A stretch of 64,000 nucleotides of DNA from Brucella tritici (GCF_902825325.1 NZ_CADEAR010000003.1:1-64000), one strand, 5' to 3'; counted from the stretch's first letter, positions 36,876 through 46,800 are shown. The notes: generated by a model from the letters alone, not told the origin. Program-made: numbers and translations.

Positions 36876-37192
36876 GAGACGTCCCTCAAATTGTCATGCC
36901 TCGTGAACAATATAAGGCATCTCTAGAATTTGACCAGCTTATCACAACAGGTGCATTCTTCGTGATGCCGGGCTGCAAAGAGCAATTTTCTGCGCTCCAG
37001 TGCTCACGTACCTTCAAGTACGCTCCGCTCCGGTGCTCGCTAATCACTCTTTTCGCCACGGCCTGACGAATCCGCACCTGCTGTGTTCATGCGCAGAGCA
37101 CACCGGATCGTTATTGGGCCCACTGTTCGTTTAGTCTGCTTCGCATTATATCTCTTTGCTATTGCAGTTGTTTTTCGTTTAAAGTTCATGTG
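36876..37192. repeat. non-coding stretch with a dispersed repeat
   Basis: No real gene is seen in these 317 nt. At about 36960-37070 there is a repeat-like sequence with the imperfect palindrome CTCACGTACCTTCAAGTACG and two copies of a GCTCCxGTGCTC motif (36996-37006 and 37030-37040). From memory, similar sequence is dispersed in related genomes. The stretch before 37193 is AT-rich and may hold the cls promoter. Confidence 0.5.
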
Positions 37193-38653
37193 ATGCTCGA
37201 TCTCGTTTCCCACTACTGGCCGCATATCCTGTTCGTCCTGTCGATCGTTCTCGGAGCGATTGCCGCCATTCATGCGACCATGACAAAGGAGGAGGTGCGC
37301 ACCGCCATTGGTTGGGTCGGCGTGATCGTGCTGTCGCCTATCGTGGGGGCGGTGGTCTATGCTATCGCGGGCGTGAACCGCATCCGCCGTTCGACGCTTA
37401 CCCACCAGCGTGCCAATATGGGCAAGATCGCGCTCTATCACCTGTCGCATTTCGATACGACAAACGATCTGGTGCGAGCTGCCTTCGGACGCCAGTTCGG
37501 TGCGATGAAGATATTGGGTGATGCCGTCAGCCTGTATGACTTCACCAGTGGCAACAGCATCGAAATGCTGGAAACGGGCGACGAAGCTTATGCCGCAATG
37601 CTCGATGCGATAGGCAATGCCCAGCGCAGCATCATGCTGGAAACCTATATCTTTGATCGGGATGCCATTGGCGAAAAATTTGCCGATGCTCTGGGTGACG
37701 CGGTCAGGCGTGGCGTGGAAGTGCGTGTGCTGGTCGATGCGGTCGGTGCACGCTATTCCTTTCCGAGCATCGTGAAGCTTTTGAAGGACAAGGGTGTTGC
37801 CGTCGATGTGTTCAACGGCAATATCATCATCGGGCTGCGCCTGCCTTATGCGAACTTGCGCACTCACCGCAAAATCCTCATCGTCGACGGCAAAACAGCC
37901 TTTACCGGCGGTATGAATATTCGTGCGGGTTTCGTACGCGCGATAGCGGGCGACGCAGTTGCCTTCGATACGCATTTCAAGTTGAAAGGTCCGGCGATTG
38001 CCGATCTCTTTCACATCGCATCCGAAGACTGGCGCTTTGCGACCGGCGAGCTTCTGACGGGTGAAGCCTGGAAGATAGCGCCGCCGGAAAACCCGCCGGG
38101 GACAGGAACGCTGGTGCGTGTCGTCGGGTCAGGCCCCGACAAGAATGTGGAAACCAACCAGCGCATGATGATGGGGGCCTTCTCGATTGCCGAGCAGCAT
38201 ATTCTCATCATGACGCCTTATCTTCTGCCGGATCGCGAATTGATCAGTGCGCTGGTGACAGCGGCGCGGCGCGGCGTGTCAGTCGATATCGTCGTGCCGG
38301 GCGTCAACAATCTGAAGCTGGTGGATCGCGCCATGCGCGCGCAGTTTGACCAGTTGTTGAAGGATGGCTGCCGCATCTGGCGGGCGGGTGGGGCTTTCAA
38401 TCATTCGAAGCTGATGACCATCGACGGCGCATGGTCCTATGTCGGGTCGTCCAACATCGATCCACGCTCGCTGCGGCTGAATTTCGAGGTCGATCTGGAA
38501 ATCCTCGACCGCGATGTGGCCCGTCAGGTGGAAGAGCGCATCGGCAAGGTGATAGAGGAGAGCCGCGAGGTCAATCTTGCGCGCCTCAAGAACCGGCCAT
38601 TTCTGGAACGGCTTCTGGACCGGATAATCTGGCTGGGTTCGCCCTATCTATAA
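37193..38653 (+). CDS. cls: cardiolipin synthase (phospholipase D family)
   Basis: This 486-residue membrane enzyme has two N-terminal helices (about 5-25 and 36-58) and two PLD active sites: HRKILIVDGKTAFTGG and HSKLMTIDGAWSYVGSSNID. It condenses two phosphatidylglycerols to cardiolipin, or makes it from PE and PG in ClsB/ClsC-type enzymes. ATG 37193 and GTG 37190 are both in frame. A YbhP-like phosphodiesterase gene faces it 3 nt away. Confidence 0.93.
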   Translation: MLDLVSHYWPHILFVLSIVLGAIAAIHATMTKEEVRTAIGWVGVIVLSPIVGAVVYAIAGVNRIRRSTLTHQRANMGKIALYHLSHFDTTNDLVRAAFGRQFGAMKILGDAVSLYDFTSGNSIEMLETGDEAYAAMLDAIGNAQRSIMLETYIFDRDAIGEKFADALGDAVRRGVEVRVLVDAVGARYSFPSIVKLLKDKGVAVDVFNGNIIIGLRLPYANLRTHRKILIVDGKTAFTGGMNIRAGFVRAIAGDAVAFDTHFKLKGPAIADLFHIASEDWRFATGELLTGEAWKIAPPENPPGTGTLVRVVGSGPDKNVETNQRMMMGAFSIAEQHILIMTPYLLPDRELISALVTAARRGVSVDIVVPGVNNLKLVDRAMRAQFDQLLKDGCRIWRAGGAFNHSKLMTIDGAWSYVGSSNIDPRSLRLNFEVDLEILDRDVARQVEERIGKVIEESREVNLARLKNRPFLERLLDRIIWLGSPYL

Positions 38654-38656
38654 GCA

Positions 38657-39514
38657 TTACCCCGTCCGGCTCGTGAATATTTCCGGGCTGTATTCTTCCA
38701 GAAGGTTCGTTGCCGATTTGAGATCGAGATGCGCCTTGATGGGCAGATGATCGGATGCCAGACGCGCAAGCGGCGTATTGTGGACTTCAACCGATGTAAC
38801 CAGATTGTGCGGGGCACCTAACACGCGATCCAGCGCAAAAACCGGGAAACGTGACGGGAAACTCGGGACTGCCGTGGCGACATGGTTGAATGTCGGCATC
38901 AGGGCTGCAAGCGACGAGCGTTTGCCGATGCGCCATTCATTAAGGTCGCCGATCAGCAGGGTCGGCAGTGTGTCGGCCTCCTGTAAGGCGGTGAGAATGC
39001 TTTCGGCCTGCTGTTCGCGGGAACGTTTCAAGAGACCAAGATGCGCGGCAATCACCCGGAGAGGTCCTGCCGGAAACTGCAGGTCCGCGACCAGAGCGCC
39101 GCGCGGCTCGATGCCAGGAAGCTTGAGCTGCTGCACATTGCGCACCACGCCTTCGCGGAACAGAAGCACGTTGCCATGCCAGCCATGCCCCTTTGGCATT
39201 GTTGCGGTGATGGGAATTGGGACGAGCCCATGGCGGCGTTCAAGCAGACCCAGATCGAGCAGGCCGGAACGCTCGCCGAAACGCCTGTCGGCTTCCTGCA
39301 ACGCGATCACATCCGCATCGATTTCACTGATGACCTCGGCCGTTCGCTGCGGATTGAATTGTTTGTCGATGCCAATGCATTTGTGAACATTGTAGGATGC
39401 AATGACGATATCACCGCCGGTAATATTGGCGTTGAGCGGCCTGTAACCCGGCCTGTTCCGGATGGCAGTCAGGATGGATTTCGATATCCGGTTTGGTTCT
39501 TTCTTTTTCAGCAC
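38657..39514 (-). CDS. endonuclease/exonuclease/phosphatase-family protein, YbhP-like
   Basis: This 285-residue metal-dependent phosphodiesterase has IASYNVHKCIG (catalytic Asn), VIALQEAD (metal-binding Glu), VIAAHLGLL, LIGDLNEWRIG (Asp and Asn) and the C-terminal ASDHLPI (Asp-His). In E. coli, ybhP lies next to the cardiolipin synthase gene clsB and aids its activity. Here the homologues are convergent, 3 nt apart, supporting a shared lipid role (inference). Confidence 0.85.
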   Translation of the reverse strand: MLKKKEPNRISKSILTAIRNRPGYRPLNANITGGDIVIASYNVHKCIGIDKQFNPQRTAEVISEIDADVIALQEADRRFGERSGLLDLGLLERRHGLVPIPITATMPKGHGWHGNVLLFREGVVRNVQQLKLPGIEPRGALVADLQFPAGPLRVIAAHLGLLKRSREQQAESILTALQEADTLPTLLIGDLNEWRIGKRSSLAALMPTFNHVATAVPSFPSRFPVFALDRVLGAPHNLVTSVEVHNTPLARLASDHLPIKAHLDLKSATNLLEEYSPEIFTSRTG

Positions 39515-39687
39515 CCGTTTGTCACCTGTCAGGTATTCGGTTCCGAAAGACTATGACATCTGCCTGTGCGATAAACTGGCATCCATCTCTATATAGTCAA
39601 ATTGTACATCTGTTTGAATAGCTATTCCCTACACAATTGGGCGACCTCTGGAGCTAAACGCGATCTCTTTCCGTGCAGTTCCCTGAC

Positions 39688-41085
39688 TCATCTCGCAATG
39701 AAACGGATCAACCGGTCGGTGAGGCCGGTATAGGGCGGCTTGATGATATCACTCGGAGCCGGGACGTATTTGGTCAGGACCGGCATGGCCTTGGAAAAGG
39801 TTAGAAAACCGTCGTGGCCATGATATTGGCCCATGCCACTTGCACCCACGCCGCCGAATGGCAGGTTAGTGCAGGCGAAATGGTAGAGCGTGTCGTTGAC
39901 GCAGACACCGCCAGCCACGATGCTGCTGAGCATCATTTCAATCTCTGCCGTATTGTCGCTGAAACAGTAAAGGGCCAGCGGACGATCAAGTTTCAGAACA
40001 AAATCGATCGCATCGTCGAGCAGGTGATAGCTGACGATTGGCAGAAGCGGGCCGAAAATCTCCTCCTGCATGATCGCGCTGTCTGTGGCAGGTTCCAGCA
40101 CGAGTGCGGGCGCCATTGATCGCGGCTGATTAGAGCCCACCGGAAGATCGATGACGGCCTCGCTCCCGTTTGCGGCATCGGCCAGCAGTTTCGACAGTCG
40201 CGCTTCCTGAGCATCGTTGATGATTGTCGTGCGGTCTTTTTCCGCTGATGCGCTGCCGTAACGCATCTGCATTTCCGCACGCAGAAGGTTCACGAATTCG
40301 TCGCGCTTGCTGTGATGGATCAGAACATAGTCCGGCGCGATACAGGTTTGCCCTGCATTGAAGAATTTTCCTGTGGCGATTGCGTGGGCGGCACGCTTGA
40401 GGTTGGCATTTTCGCTGACAATGGCGGGCGACTTGCCGCCAAGCTCCAGCGTTACCGGCGTCAGGTTCGGCGCAGCGGCTGCCATGATCTTGCGCCCGAC
40501 GGCGGTGGAGCCGGTGAAAAAGAGATGGTCGAATGGCAGCGACGCAAATTGTGCGGAAAGCGATGCGTCGCCAAGTGCCACGGCAACACGATCATCTGGA
40601 AAAACATCGGCAAGCAGGCTCTGCAGGAATTCGGCGGTGCGCGGTGTGTGTTCGGATGGTTTCAGGAAAACGTGGTTTCCGGCTGCGATTGCCGCGACAA
40701 GCGGCGCCAGCGCCAGATTGACCGGATAGTTCCACGGTGCGATGATCCCCACCACGCCCAGCGGAACATAGCGAATTTCGGCTTTGGCAGGCCACATTTT
40801 CCAGCCCGCCTTGCGGCGTTTCGGTTTCATCCAGCGTTTGAGATTGTGTAGGGCGTCGTCGATTTCGGCAAAAACGACGCTGGCCTCACCGAGCAATGTT
40901 TCGTGCAGCGACCGATTGCCGAAATCTGTGCTGATGGCTTTCGCCATTTCATCCAGTCTCGCTTCGAGCCTTTCACGCAGACGCTTCAGGTCGTCCAGAC
41001 GCTGTTCATAGGCAGGCCGATCTTCGAGCCACGCGTGACGCAGGCGTTCGAATGAGCGCTGCAATGCCTGTTCTTCAGTCGCCAT
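39688..41085 (-). CDS. aldehyde dehydrogenase, coniferyl-aldehyde type
   Basis: This 465-residue ALDH lacks the C-terminal extension of longer members and matches coniferyl aldehyde dehydrogenase (CalB) and class 3 ALDHs. It shows APWNYPVNLALAPLVAAIAA, catalytic Glu in LELGGKSP and catalytic Cys in NAGQTCIAPDYVL. ATG 41085 has GAGGA 8 nt upstream and lies inside the end of the YhhN gene (11-nt overlap), so the two are co-translated. The physiological aldehyde is unknown. Confidence 0.9.
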   Translation of the reverse strand: MATEEQALQRSFERLRHAWLEDRPAYEQRLDDLKRLRERLEARLDEMAKAISTDFGNRSLHETLLGEASVVFAEIDDALHNLKRWMKPKRRKAGWKMWPAKAEIRYVPLGVVGIIAPWNYPVNLALAPLVAAIAAGNHVFLKPSEHTPRTAEFLQSLLADVFPDDRVAVALGDASLSAQFASLPFDHLFFTGSTAVGRKIMAAAAPNLTPVTLELGGKSPAIVSENANLKRAAHAIATGKFFNAGQTCIAPDYVLIHHSKRDEFVNLLRAEMQMRYGSASAEKDRTTIINDAQEARLSKLLADAANGSEAVIDLPVGSNQPRSMAPALVLEPATDSAIMQEEIFGPLLPIVSYHLLDDAIDFVLKLDRPLALYCFSDNTAEIEMMLSSIVAGGVCVNDTLYHFACTNLPFGGVGASGMGQYHGHDGFLTFSKAMPVLTKYVPAPSDIIKPPYTGLTDRLIRFIAR

Positions 41086-41794
41086 TGGCAAAATCCTCGG
41101 TCGAGCGGGCAAAGAGGAATTGCGCGGCATAATAAGTTGCAAGCACCCAGAGGCCGTTCAGCGGAATGTCGAGGCTGAACCGTCCATAGGCGAGTAGCGT
41201 GTCGCTTGCCATGAAGAAGAGGCCGCCCACCGCAGCAAGCCAGGCGGCATAGCGCTGCGGCGTTTTCGGTTCGGTGCCGAGCGCGCGGCTCATCGCCTGT
41301 GCCGCCATGATGCCAAGTGCAGCGGCATAGATGATGACAGGGATTTTCAGGGGCGTCGGCAGCGATGACCAGAGGCCCGTTATGATAGCGAGGGCTGCGA
41401 TGGTAAAAAGGATGAATACGCCCTTGTGCGCTGCAAAGCGTGTTTTGCGGCAAAGCGCATAGATATAGGCACAATGGGTGATGAGAAAGCAGATCAGGCC
41501 CGCCATGAAATAATCGCCGGGCAGCATCAGAAACAAGTCGCCGAGTGCGGCAAAAGCCAGGCCAAAGGCGACCGCGAAACCATAGGATTTCGATTTGGGT
41601 CGCCCGGCGCAAAGCACGGCGGCGAGCAGCAGCAAGGTCGCCGTCGGCTTGGTCAGATAATGCAGCCAGCGCCATGCGGAATCCTCGCCACTATAGCTCA
41701 TGAGACTGCCTGCAATGGCGCAGACCGCGCAGAACAGAAACAGGCCGTAAAGCGTTCTGTTCCCTTCAAACTCCAGCAAGCCTCTTCGGCGCAT
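41075..41794 (-). CDS. YhhN-family membrane protein (lysoplasmalogenase-like)
   Basis: This 239-residue protein has about eight membrane helices. The family acidic motifs are visible in FAALGDLFLM and GGLFFMASDTLLA. Vertebrate TMEM86 members cleave lysoplasmalogens into an aldehyde and a glycerophospholipid. Its overlap with an aldehyde dehydrogenase gene fits disposal of a fatty aldehyde (inference). Bacterial YhhN function is largely unproven. Confidence 0.85.
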   Translation of the reverse strand: MRRRGLLEFEGNRTLYGLFLFCAVCAIAGSLMSYSGEDSAWRWLHYLTKPTATLLLLAAVLCAGRPKSKSYGFAVAFGLAFAALGDLFLMLPGDYFMAGLICFLITHCAYIYALCRKTRFAAHKGVFILFTIAALAIITGLWSSLPTPLKIPVIIYAAALGIMAAQAMSRALGTEPKTPQRYAAWLAAVGGLFFMASDTLLAYGRFSLDIPLNGLWVLATYYAAQFLFARSTEDFANGD

Positions 41795-41957
41795 ATTGGC
41801 TCCCCGTTATTATAATTGTAAGCAAATGAATTAAGGACGCGGGATTGTGCCGCCAATTGCGATATCAGCGCAATAGGCACAATTCATCGGGTTGTTGACA
41901 AAGCCTTGCCGGAGAAGCCGGGCACTCTGCTCCAGTGGTTCGGAAGCCTGGCTGAAA
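41795..41957. other. short gap with an open minus-strand tail
   Basis: A minus-strand frame ends at 41831 with NPMNCAYCADIAIGGTIPRP. It begins inside the reductase gene in another frame and has no start signal of its own, so it is not called as a gene. It could be the remnant of a lost gene end. Confidence 0.3.
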
Positions 41958-42644
41958 TCAGGAAAGGTTCTTGCGTCGCTCGATTTCTTCTTCCGAAGGG
42001 TGGTCCATCGCGAAAGAACCAGTCTTGAGTTCGTCTGAACGCTGATAATTGGCAATGATGACGCCGCTGGGCGATGTGGTGGAACTGACTAGCTTGAATG
42101 CCGATGGCATGGATTGCCCGTCGAACAGTCGCTTACCCCTGCCAAGGACGACCGGATAGATCAACAGCCGCAATTCGTCGACGAGATCGCTGGCAAGCAA
42201 CTGATGAACCAGTTCGCTGCTGCCCGAGACTGACAGGTCAGGGCCTTCGGTGGCCTTGATGGCTCTCAATGAGGCGATGATATCGTCGCCCAGCAGTTCA
42301 CTGTTCTGCCAGTTCAGGCTTTCCGGCCTGTGCGTCGCGACATATTTCGTCACTTCGTTGAACATTCTGGCAATCTCGCCTTCACCAGGTACAAAACCGG
42401 GGTCGTTTGGGTCTGTTACCTGATGCGGCCAATGGGCAGCAAAAATATCATAGGTGCGCCTGCCCAAAAGCAGGTCGAACGGCTTGGAAAAGCTTTCGCC
42501 CATGGCTCCGGCAATCACATCGTCCCAATAGGGTACTGTCCAGCCGCCATATTCGAATTGGCCTGTTTGATCCTCTTCCGGTCCACCCGGCGCCTGCATT
42601 ACACCGTCGAGGCTCAGAAACGTTCCAACAATGATCCGTCGCAT
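41958..42644 (-). CDS. dihydrofolate-reductase-like protein (RibD C-terminal domain family)
   Basis: This 228-residue protein begins MRRIIVGTFLSLDGVMQAPG and carries LLLGRRTYDIFAAHWP and the NADPH-binding SGSSELVHQLL, typical of stand-alone YyaP/YwjB-like RibD-C proteins. Their reaction is mostly unknown. ATG 42644 has GGGAGGA 6 nt upstream. Confidence 0.88.
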   Translation of the reverse strand: MRRIIVGTFLSLDGVMQAPGGPEEDQTGQFEYGGWTVPYWDDVIAGAMGESFSKPFDLLLGRRTYDIFAAHWPHQVTDPNDPGFVPGEGEIARMFNEVTKYVATHRPESLNWQNSELLGDDIIASLRAIKATEGPDLSVSGSSELVHQLLASDLVDELRLLIYPVVLGRGKRLFDGQSMPSAFKLVSSTTSPSGVIIANYQRSDELKTGSFAMDHPSEEEIERRKNLS

Positions 42645-42678
42645 GATTTTCCTCCCAGAAAGCCCGCCACGCGGGGCG

Positions 42679-42780
42679 TAGAGCGGTTCTGGTAAAAACA
42701 GAGCCGCTGGAACCACTCTATCTATTTTCACGCATATCTTTATCCCGAAACCGGTTCCCACTTTCGGGAGACATGCTCCA
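42679..42780. repeat. composite palindromic repeat
   Basis: TAGAGCGGTTCTGG..CCGCTGGAACCACTCTA (42679-42720) is followed by CATATCTTTATCCCGAAACC..TTTCGGGAGACATG (about 42732-42776). The second part matches the units at 28356 and 48041. It lies upstream of the RibD-C gene. Confidence 0.75.
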
Positions 42781-42800
42781 GCTTACAGGCTGGGAGCGGA

Positions 42801-42980
42801 TCAGGATAGTCGCGGGCTGTCAGGAGGTATTTCTGCCGCCTTGCGCCTTTTGCGGTCTATGCGCTCGGCGCGGGTGGAAAGCTCCGTATTGCCTTCGAGG
42901 TCTGTTTGCAGAATCAGGCCTTCCTGTTTCAGCCAGCGGATGATTTCGCCAAAGTCCCGATCATAATCCGGTTGTTGCAT
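42801..42980 (-). CDS. small hypothetical protein, 59 residues
   Basis: A complete short gene runs from ATG 42980 to TGA 42801, with GGAGG 11 nt upstream. The protein starts MQQPDYDRDFGEIIRWLKQE and is charged and helical, with a basic segment (ERIDRKRRKAAEI) and no membrane helix. Codon use resembles neighbouring genes. I do not recognise a family. Confidence 0.55.
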   Translation of the reverse strand: MQQPDYDRDFGEIIRWLKQEGLILQTDLEGNTELSTRAERIDRKRRKAAEIPPDSPRLS

Positions 42981-43121
42981 GGCTCATCTCGCCTCCGATT
43001 TGCGTATGACAAGAATGCGCGGAACGACGACCCGTTGCAACAGGGGCAGGAAAAGCGGGGAGCCTCGGAAAGGGGAAATCAGTTCGGACGGCGGTTCAGC
43101 CGGAACAATCCGCCAGAAAGC

Positions 43122-43147
43122 AAAAAAGCCCGCTTGCGCGGGCTTTT
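43122..43147 (-). terminator. terminator after tRNA-Leu
   Basis: AAAAAGCCCGC pairs with GCGGGCTTTTT over a TTGC loop, 44 nt downstream of tRNA-Leu on the minus strand. It is symmetric, so it can work in both directions. Confidence 0.85.
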
Positions 43148-43190
43148 TGGAATGCTTCTGAACCTTGGTAGTGGTCCGAAGACTTGGAAA

Positions 43191-43277
43191 TGGTGCCCAG
43201 AAGAGGACTCGAACCTCCACGCCCTTGCGAGCGCCAGCACCTGAAGCTGGTGCGTCTACCAATTCCGCCATCTGGGC
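43191..43277 (-). tRNA. tRNA-Leu (CAG)
   Basis: The minus strand reads GCCCAGATGGCGGAATTGGT, anticodon stem CCAGC, loop TTCAGGT (CAG), a long variable arm, T-arm GGTTCGAGTCC and CCA. Confidence 0.97.
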
Positions 43278-43423
43278 GACGAGGACCCATCTAAGGGGTC
43301 GACCTGCCTCTGTCAATCGCGTTTTCGACATTCAGCCAGCTTTTTTTCAGCCAATGCTTTTTTCGCGTTGAAAAGAGGGACGGGCGCGCTGACGCGCCCG
43401 ATAAATTCACAGCCAGACAGCTA

Positions 43424-44044
43424 TCAGGCTTCGAGAATTTCCTTCGAAGCGACAGTCGAATCGGCGTTAAGCCGGTAAACGACCGGAACACCGGTGTTGA
43501 GTTCCTGCTTGAGAATCTGTTCCGGCGTCAGGCCGTCGAGCGCCATGATGAGTGCGCGGAGTGAATTACCGTGTGCGGCAACCAGAACCGTCTCGCCGCG
43601 CAGCACGTGCGGCTGCACCGTGTGCAGATAATAGGGCCACACGCGCGCGCCGGTGTCCTTCAGGCTCTCGCCACCCGGAGGCGGGACGTCATAGGAGCGG
43701 CGCCAGATATGGACCTGTTCTTCACCCCATTTGATGCGGGCATCATCCTTGTTGAGGCCGGACAGATCGCCATAGTCGCGTTCATTCAGGGCCTGATCAC
43801 GGATCGTCTGGAGATCGGACTGGCCGAGTTCATCAAGAATGTGCTGGCAGGTCACCTGCGCACGCGACAGTGCAGACGTATAGGCGATGTCGAACTTCAG
43901 ACCGGCAGCTTTCAGGCGCTGGCCAGCGGCCTTGGCTTCGGCATGGCCCTGTTCGGTCAGGCCCGGATCGCGCCATCCGGTGAAAAGATTCTTGAGGTTC
44001 CATTCGCTTTGACCATGGCGGACCAGGACGAGAGTACGAGACAT
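43424..44044 (-). CDS. gpmA: 2,3-bisphosphoglycerate-dependent phosphoglycerate mutase
   Basis: This 206-residue glycolytic mutase carries the phosphohistidine His10 in [23 protein letters not shown] and the second catalytic His in [10 protein letters not shown]. It is shorter than E. coli GpmA (about 250), as is usual in alphaproteobacteria. ATG 44044 has GGAG 8 nt upstream. It follows dapB by 26 nt in an ABC-dapB-gpmA unit. Confidence 0.95.
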   Translation of the reverse strand: MSRTLVLVRHGQSEWNLKNLFTGWRDPGLTEQGHAEAKAAGQRLKAAGLKFDIAYTSALSRAQVTCQHILDELGQSDLQTIRDQALNERDYGDLSGLNKDDARIKWGEEQVHIWRRSYDVPPPGGESLKDTGARVWPYYLHTVQPHVLRGETVLVAAHGNSLRALIMALDGLTPEQILKQELNTGVPVVYRLNADSTVASKEILEA

Positions 44045-44070
44045 ATGCAACGCTCCGTTAATAAAGATAA

Positions 44071-44904
44071 TCAGTCATTCAGCCCGAGAACGTCGAGCAT
44101 GGAATAGAGGCCGGGCTTTTTGCCATAGGCCCAGAGTGCGGCCTTGATGGCGCCGCGCGCGAAGATCGAACGGTCCTCGGCATGATGCGAGAGAACGACG
44201 CGTTCACCGGGGCCGGCCAGGATGATCGAATGTTCGCCGATGACCGAACCGCCGCGCAATGTTGCAAAGCCGATGGAACCGGTTTCGCGTGGGCCGGTAT
44301 AGCCGTCGCGCACGCGAACACTGTTTTCCGTCAGCGCGATATCGCGTCCCCTGGCTGCCGCTTCTCCGAGAAGCAGCGCGGTGCCGGACGGTGCATCGAC
44401 CTTGTGCTTGTGGTGCATTTCGAGAATTTCGATGTCGAAATCTGCTGGATCGAGTGCTTGCGCCGCCTTCTGCACAAGAACGGACAGAAGATTGACGCCG
44501 AGGCTCATATTGCCGGATTTGACGATGGTTGCGTGCCGGGCGGCGGCGCGGATTTTCTCGTCATCTTCCGTCGAGCAGCCCGTCGTGCCGATGACGTGCA
44601 CGATGCGCGCCTGCGCGGCAAGCCCTGCAAATTCCACGCTTGCCGTAGGGCTTGTGAAATCGAGGACGCCCTGCGCCTTGGCGAAGACCGGCAGCGGATC
44701 GTCTGTGATTGTCACGCCCAGTGGGCCTATGCCGGTGACTTCGCCTGCATCCCTGCCCAGAAGGTGAGAGCTGGAGCGTTCGATGGCGCCGACCAGTTTC
44801 GCACCTTCAATGGTCTGGATTGTACGGATCAAGGTCTGTCCCATACGCCCGCCAGCACCGACGACGACAAGACCCATTTCGCTGTTCTGCGTTTCTCCGC
44901 TCAT
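44071..44904 (-). CDS. dapB: 4-hydroxy-tetrahydrodipicolinate reductase
   Basis: This 277-residue enzyme of lysine and diaminopimelate synthesis has the NAD(P) motif [21 protein letters not shown], the catalytic [16 protein letters not shown] and [17 protein letters not shown] lies 6 nt before ATG 44904; a second Met nine residues later (MGLVVVG) has a weaker signal. The start overlaps the stop of the ABC exporter gene by 4 nt. Confidence 0.96.
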   Translation of the reverse strand: MSGETQNSEMGLVVVGAGGRMGQTLIRTIQTIEGAKLVGAIERSSSHLLGRDAGEVTGIGPLGVTITDDPLPVFAKAQGVLDFTSPTASVEFAGLAAQARIVHVIGTTGCSTEDDEKIRAAARHATIVKSGNMSLGVNLLSVLVQKAAQALDPADFDIEILEMHHKHKVDAPSGTALLLGEAAARGRDIALTENSVRVRDGYTGPRETGSIGFATLRGGSVIGEHSIILAGPGERVVLSHHAEDRSIFARGAIKAALWAYGKKPGLYSMLDVLGLND

Positions 44905-46730
44905 CGGGGTTCTCCTGTCCGCAATTCTTTTGCCGTCGTTTCGGTGATGATATCGCCATTGCCGCTCTGCAATTGATAGAAGCGCGCATAGACGCCATTC
45001 TGGATGGCTATCAGATCGTCGTGACGACCTTCCTCCACCACGCGACCGGCTTCCATCACCACGATGCGGTCCGCATTGACCACCGTGGAAAGGCGATGCG
45101 CAATCACGATTGTGGTGCGGTTTTGCATGATGCCTTCCAGCGCCTGCTGGACCCGTTTTTCCGATTCGTTGTCGAGCGCGGAAGTCGCCTCGTCGAGCAG
45201 GAGAACCGGCGCATTGCGCACGATGGCGCGGGCGATGGAAACGCGCTGTCGCTGGCCGCCGGACAGCGTCACACCATTTTCGCCGACCGGTGTATCGTAG
45301 CCCTGTGGCTGCTGCAGGATAAACTCATGCGCATGGGCGAGCTTGGCCGCCTCAATGATTTCCTCGTCCGTCGCATCCGGGCGGCCATAGCGGATATTGT
45401 CGGCAATGGTGCCTTCGAACAGATAGGGCTGTTGCGAAACATAGGCGATGCCATGGCGCAGCGAGCGCTTCTTGACCTGCGCAATATCCTGTCCGTCGAA
45501 CAGAATCTTGCCGCTGTCGAGATCGTAGAAGCGCTGGACGAGATTGATGAGCGTCGACTTGCCCGCGCCCGAAGCGCCAACCACGGCGGTGGTTTCGCCC
45601 GCTTTGGCGACAAAGCTGACGCCATGCAGGACCGGAGCGGTCTCGTTATAGGAGAAGTAAATATCCTCGAAGCGGATTTCACCGGGACCCGCCTTCAGTT
45701 CCACGGCGCTTGGAAGATCGCGCTGGCGCGGCTCTATATCCAGCACCTCATAGATCATGCGTGCATTGACGAGCGCTTTTTCCAGCCCGACCTGAAGGCG
45801 GGCGAGGCGGCGAGCCGGATCGTAGGCGAGCAGCATTGCAGTGATGAAGGCGAAGGTTGCGCCGGGGGGCTGTTGCTCGAGAATTGCACGATAGCCGCTA
45901 TAGGCCAGCACGCCCGCCACAGCAAAACCCGCCAGCATTTCTGAAATGGGCGTCGTGCGCTCGGAGACCTTGGCGATCTTGTTGCTGCGGCCCTCAGACT
46001 GGTCGATGAGCTTGCCGATCTTGGCGCGCAGCTGATCTTCCATCGTAAAGGCCTTGACGATGGCAATGCCCTGAATCGATTCCTGCATCGCACCCAGCAA
46101 ATGGGAGTTGAGATGCACGAGATCGCGGGTGACGGAGCGAATGCGGCGCGAAATATAGGCAACGGCCAGAATGAGCGGCGGGCCGATCAGGAAAATCGCA
46201 ACGGACAGTATAGGGTCCATATAGAACATCGTGCCGACGAGACCGATAAGCGAAATGAGATCGCGTGCGATCGACGAAATCGTCATGTTGAGAAGGTCGC
46301 GAATCCCAGAAACATTCTGGTTGATCTGCGCTGCCAGATGACCTGAACGCGTATCGTTGTAGAAATCGAGACCGAGCTTCATCAGATGGTCGAAAATGCG
46401 CTTCTGATAGCGCGCGACCAGATTGTTGCCGATCTTGGCAAGTTCGACAGCCTGTATGTAGCCGGAAAAGCCGCGCAAGATGAAAATGACCAGCAATGTG
46501 CCGCAAATGACCCAGACCAGACCGAGATTCTGCTCGTAGAAGATCTTGTCGATCATCGGCTTCATCAGATAGGCCAGCGCGCCATTCGATCCGCCGACGA
46601 TGAGCGATGCGAGGATGGCGATAATGTAATTCTTCTTATATTCGCGGATGTTTTCCGACATCATGCGCCGGATTACGCGGGTGGCTTCGCCCGTATCGAT
46701 CTTCTTGTTTTTCTTCTTGAATAGACTCAC
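44901..46730 (-). CDS. ABC exporter, MsbA-like (membrane domain fused to ATPase)
   Basis: This 609-residue half-transporter has six helices (about 25-320) followed by an ATPase with Walker [11 protein letters not shown], signature LSGGQRQR, Walker [12 protein letters not shown] and H-loop IAHRLSTV. Length and gene order fit the MsbA-type lipid exporter of this group; lipid A-core flipping is inferred. The start is uncertain: GTG 46730 (SLFKKKNKK) was chosen, though its ribosome-binding site is weak. Confidence 0.85.
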   Translation of the reverse strand: MSLFKKKNKKIDTGEATRVIRRMMSENIREYKKNYIIAILASLIVGGSNGALAYLMKPMIDKIFYEQNLGLVWVICGTLLVIFILRGFSGYIQAVELAKIGNNLVARYQKRIFDHLMKLGLDFYNDTRSGHLAAQINQNVSGIRDLLNMTISSIARDLISLIGLVGTMFYMDPILSVAIFLIGPPLILAVAYISRRIRSVTRDLVHLNSHLLGAMQESIQGIAIVKAFTMEDQLRAKIGKLIDQSEGRSNKIAKVSERTTPISEMLAGFAVAGVLAYSGYRAILEQQPPGATFAFITAMLLAYDPARRLARLQVGLEKALVNARMIYEVLDIEPRQRDLPSAVELKAGPGEIRFEDIYFSYNETAPVLHGVSFVAKAGETTAVVGASGAGKSTLINLVQRFYDLDSGKILFDGQDIAQVKKRSLRHGIAYVSQQPYLFEGTIADNIRYGRPDATDEEIIEAAKLAHAHEFILQQPQGYDTPVGENGVTLSGGQRQRVSIARAIVRNAPVLLLDEATSALDNESEKRVQQALEGIMQNRTTIVIAHRLSTVVNADRIVVMEAGRVVEEGRHDDLIAIQNGVYARFYQLQSGNGDIITETTAKELRTGEPR

Positions 46731-46800
46731 GTGCAAAAGCGCTTTTTGTCTCTTAGCCCTCCGGCAGGCCCGGCGGCTATCGTTGAAAAATACGACTTCC

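Noticed and set aside
36886..37077. 63-codon minus-strand open frame upstream of cls
   Set aside because: It lies in a dispersed repeat and has no ribosome-binding site or recognisable protein.
41831..42055. Minus-strand frame ending NPMNCAYCADIAIGGTIPRP
   Set aside because: Most of it overlaps the RibD-C gene in another frame and it lacks a start signal; only the last part is outside. It is kept as a note on a possible remnant.
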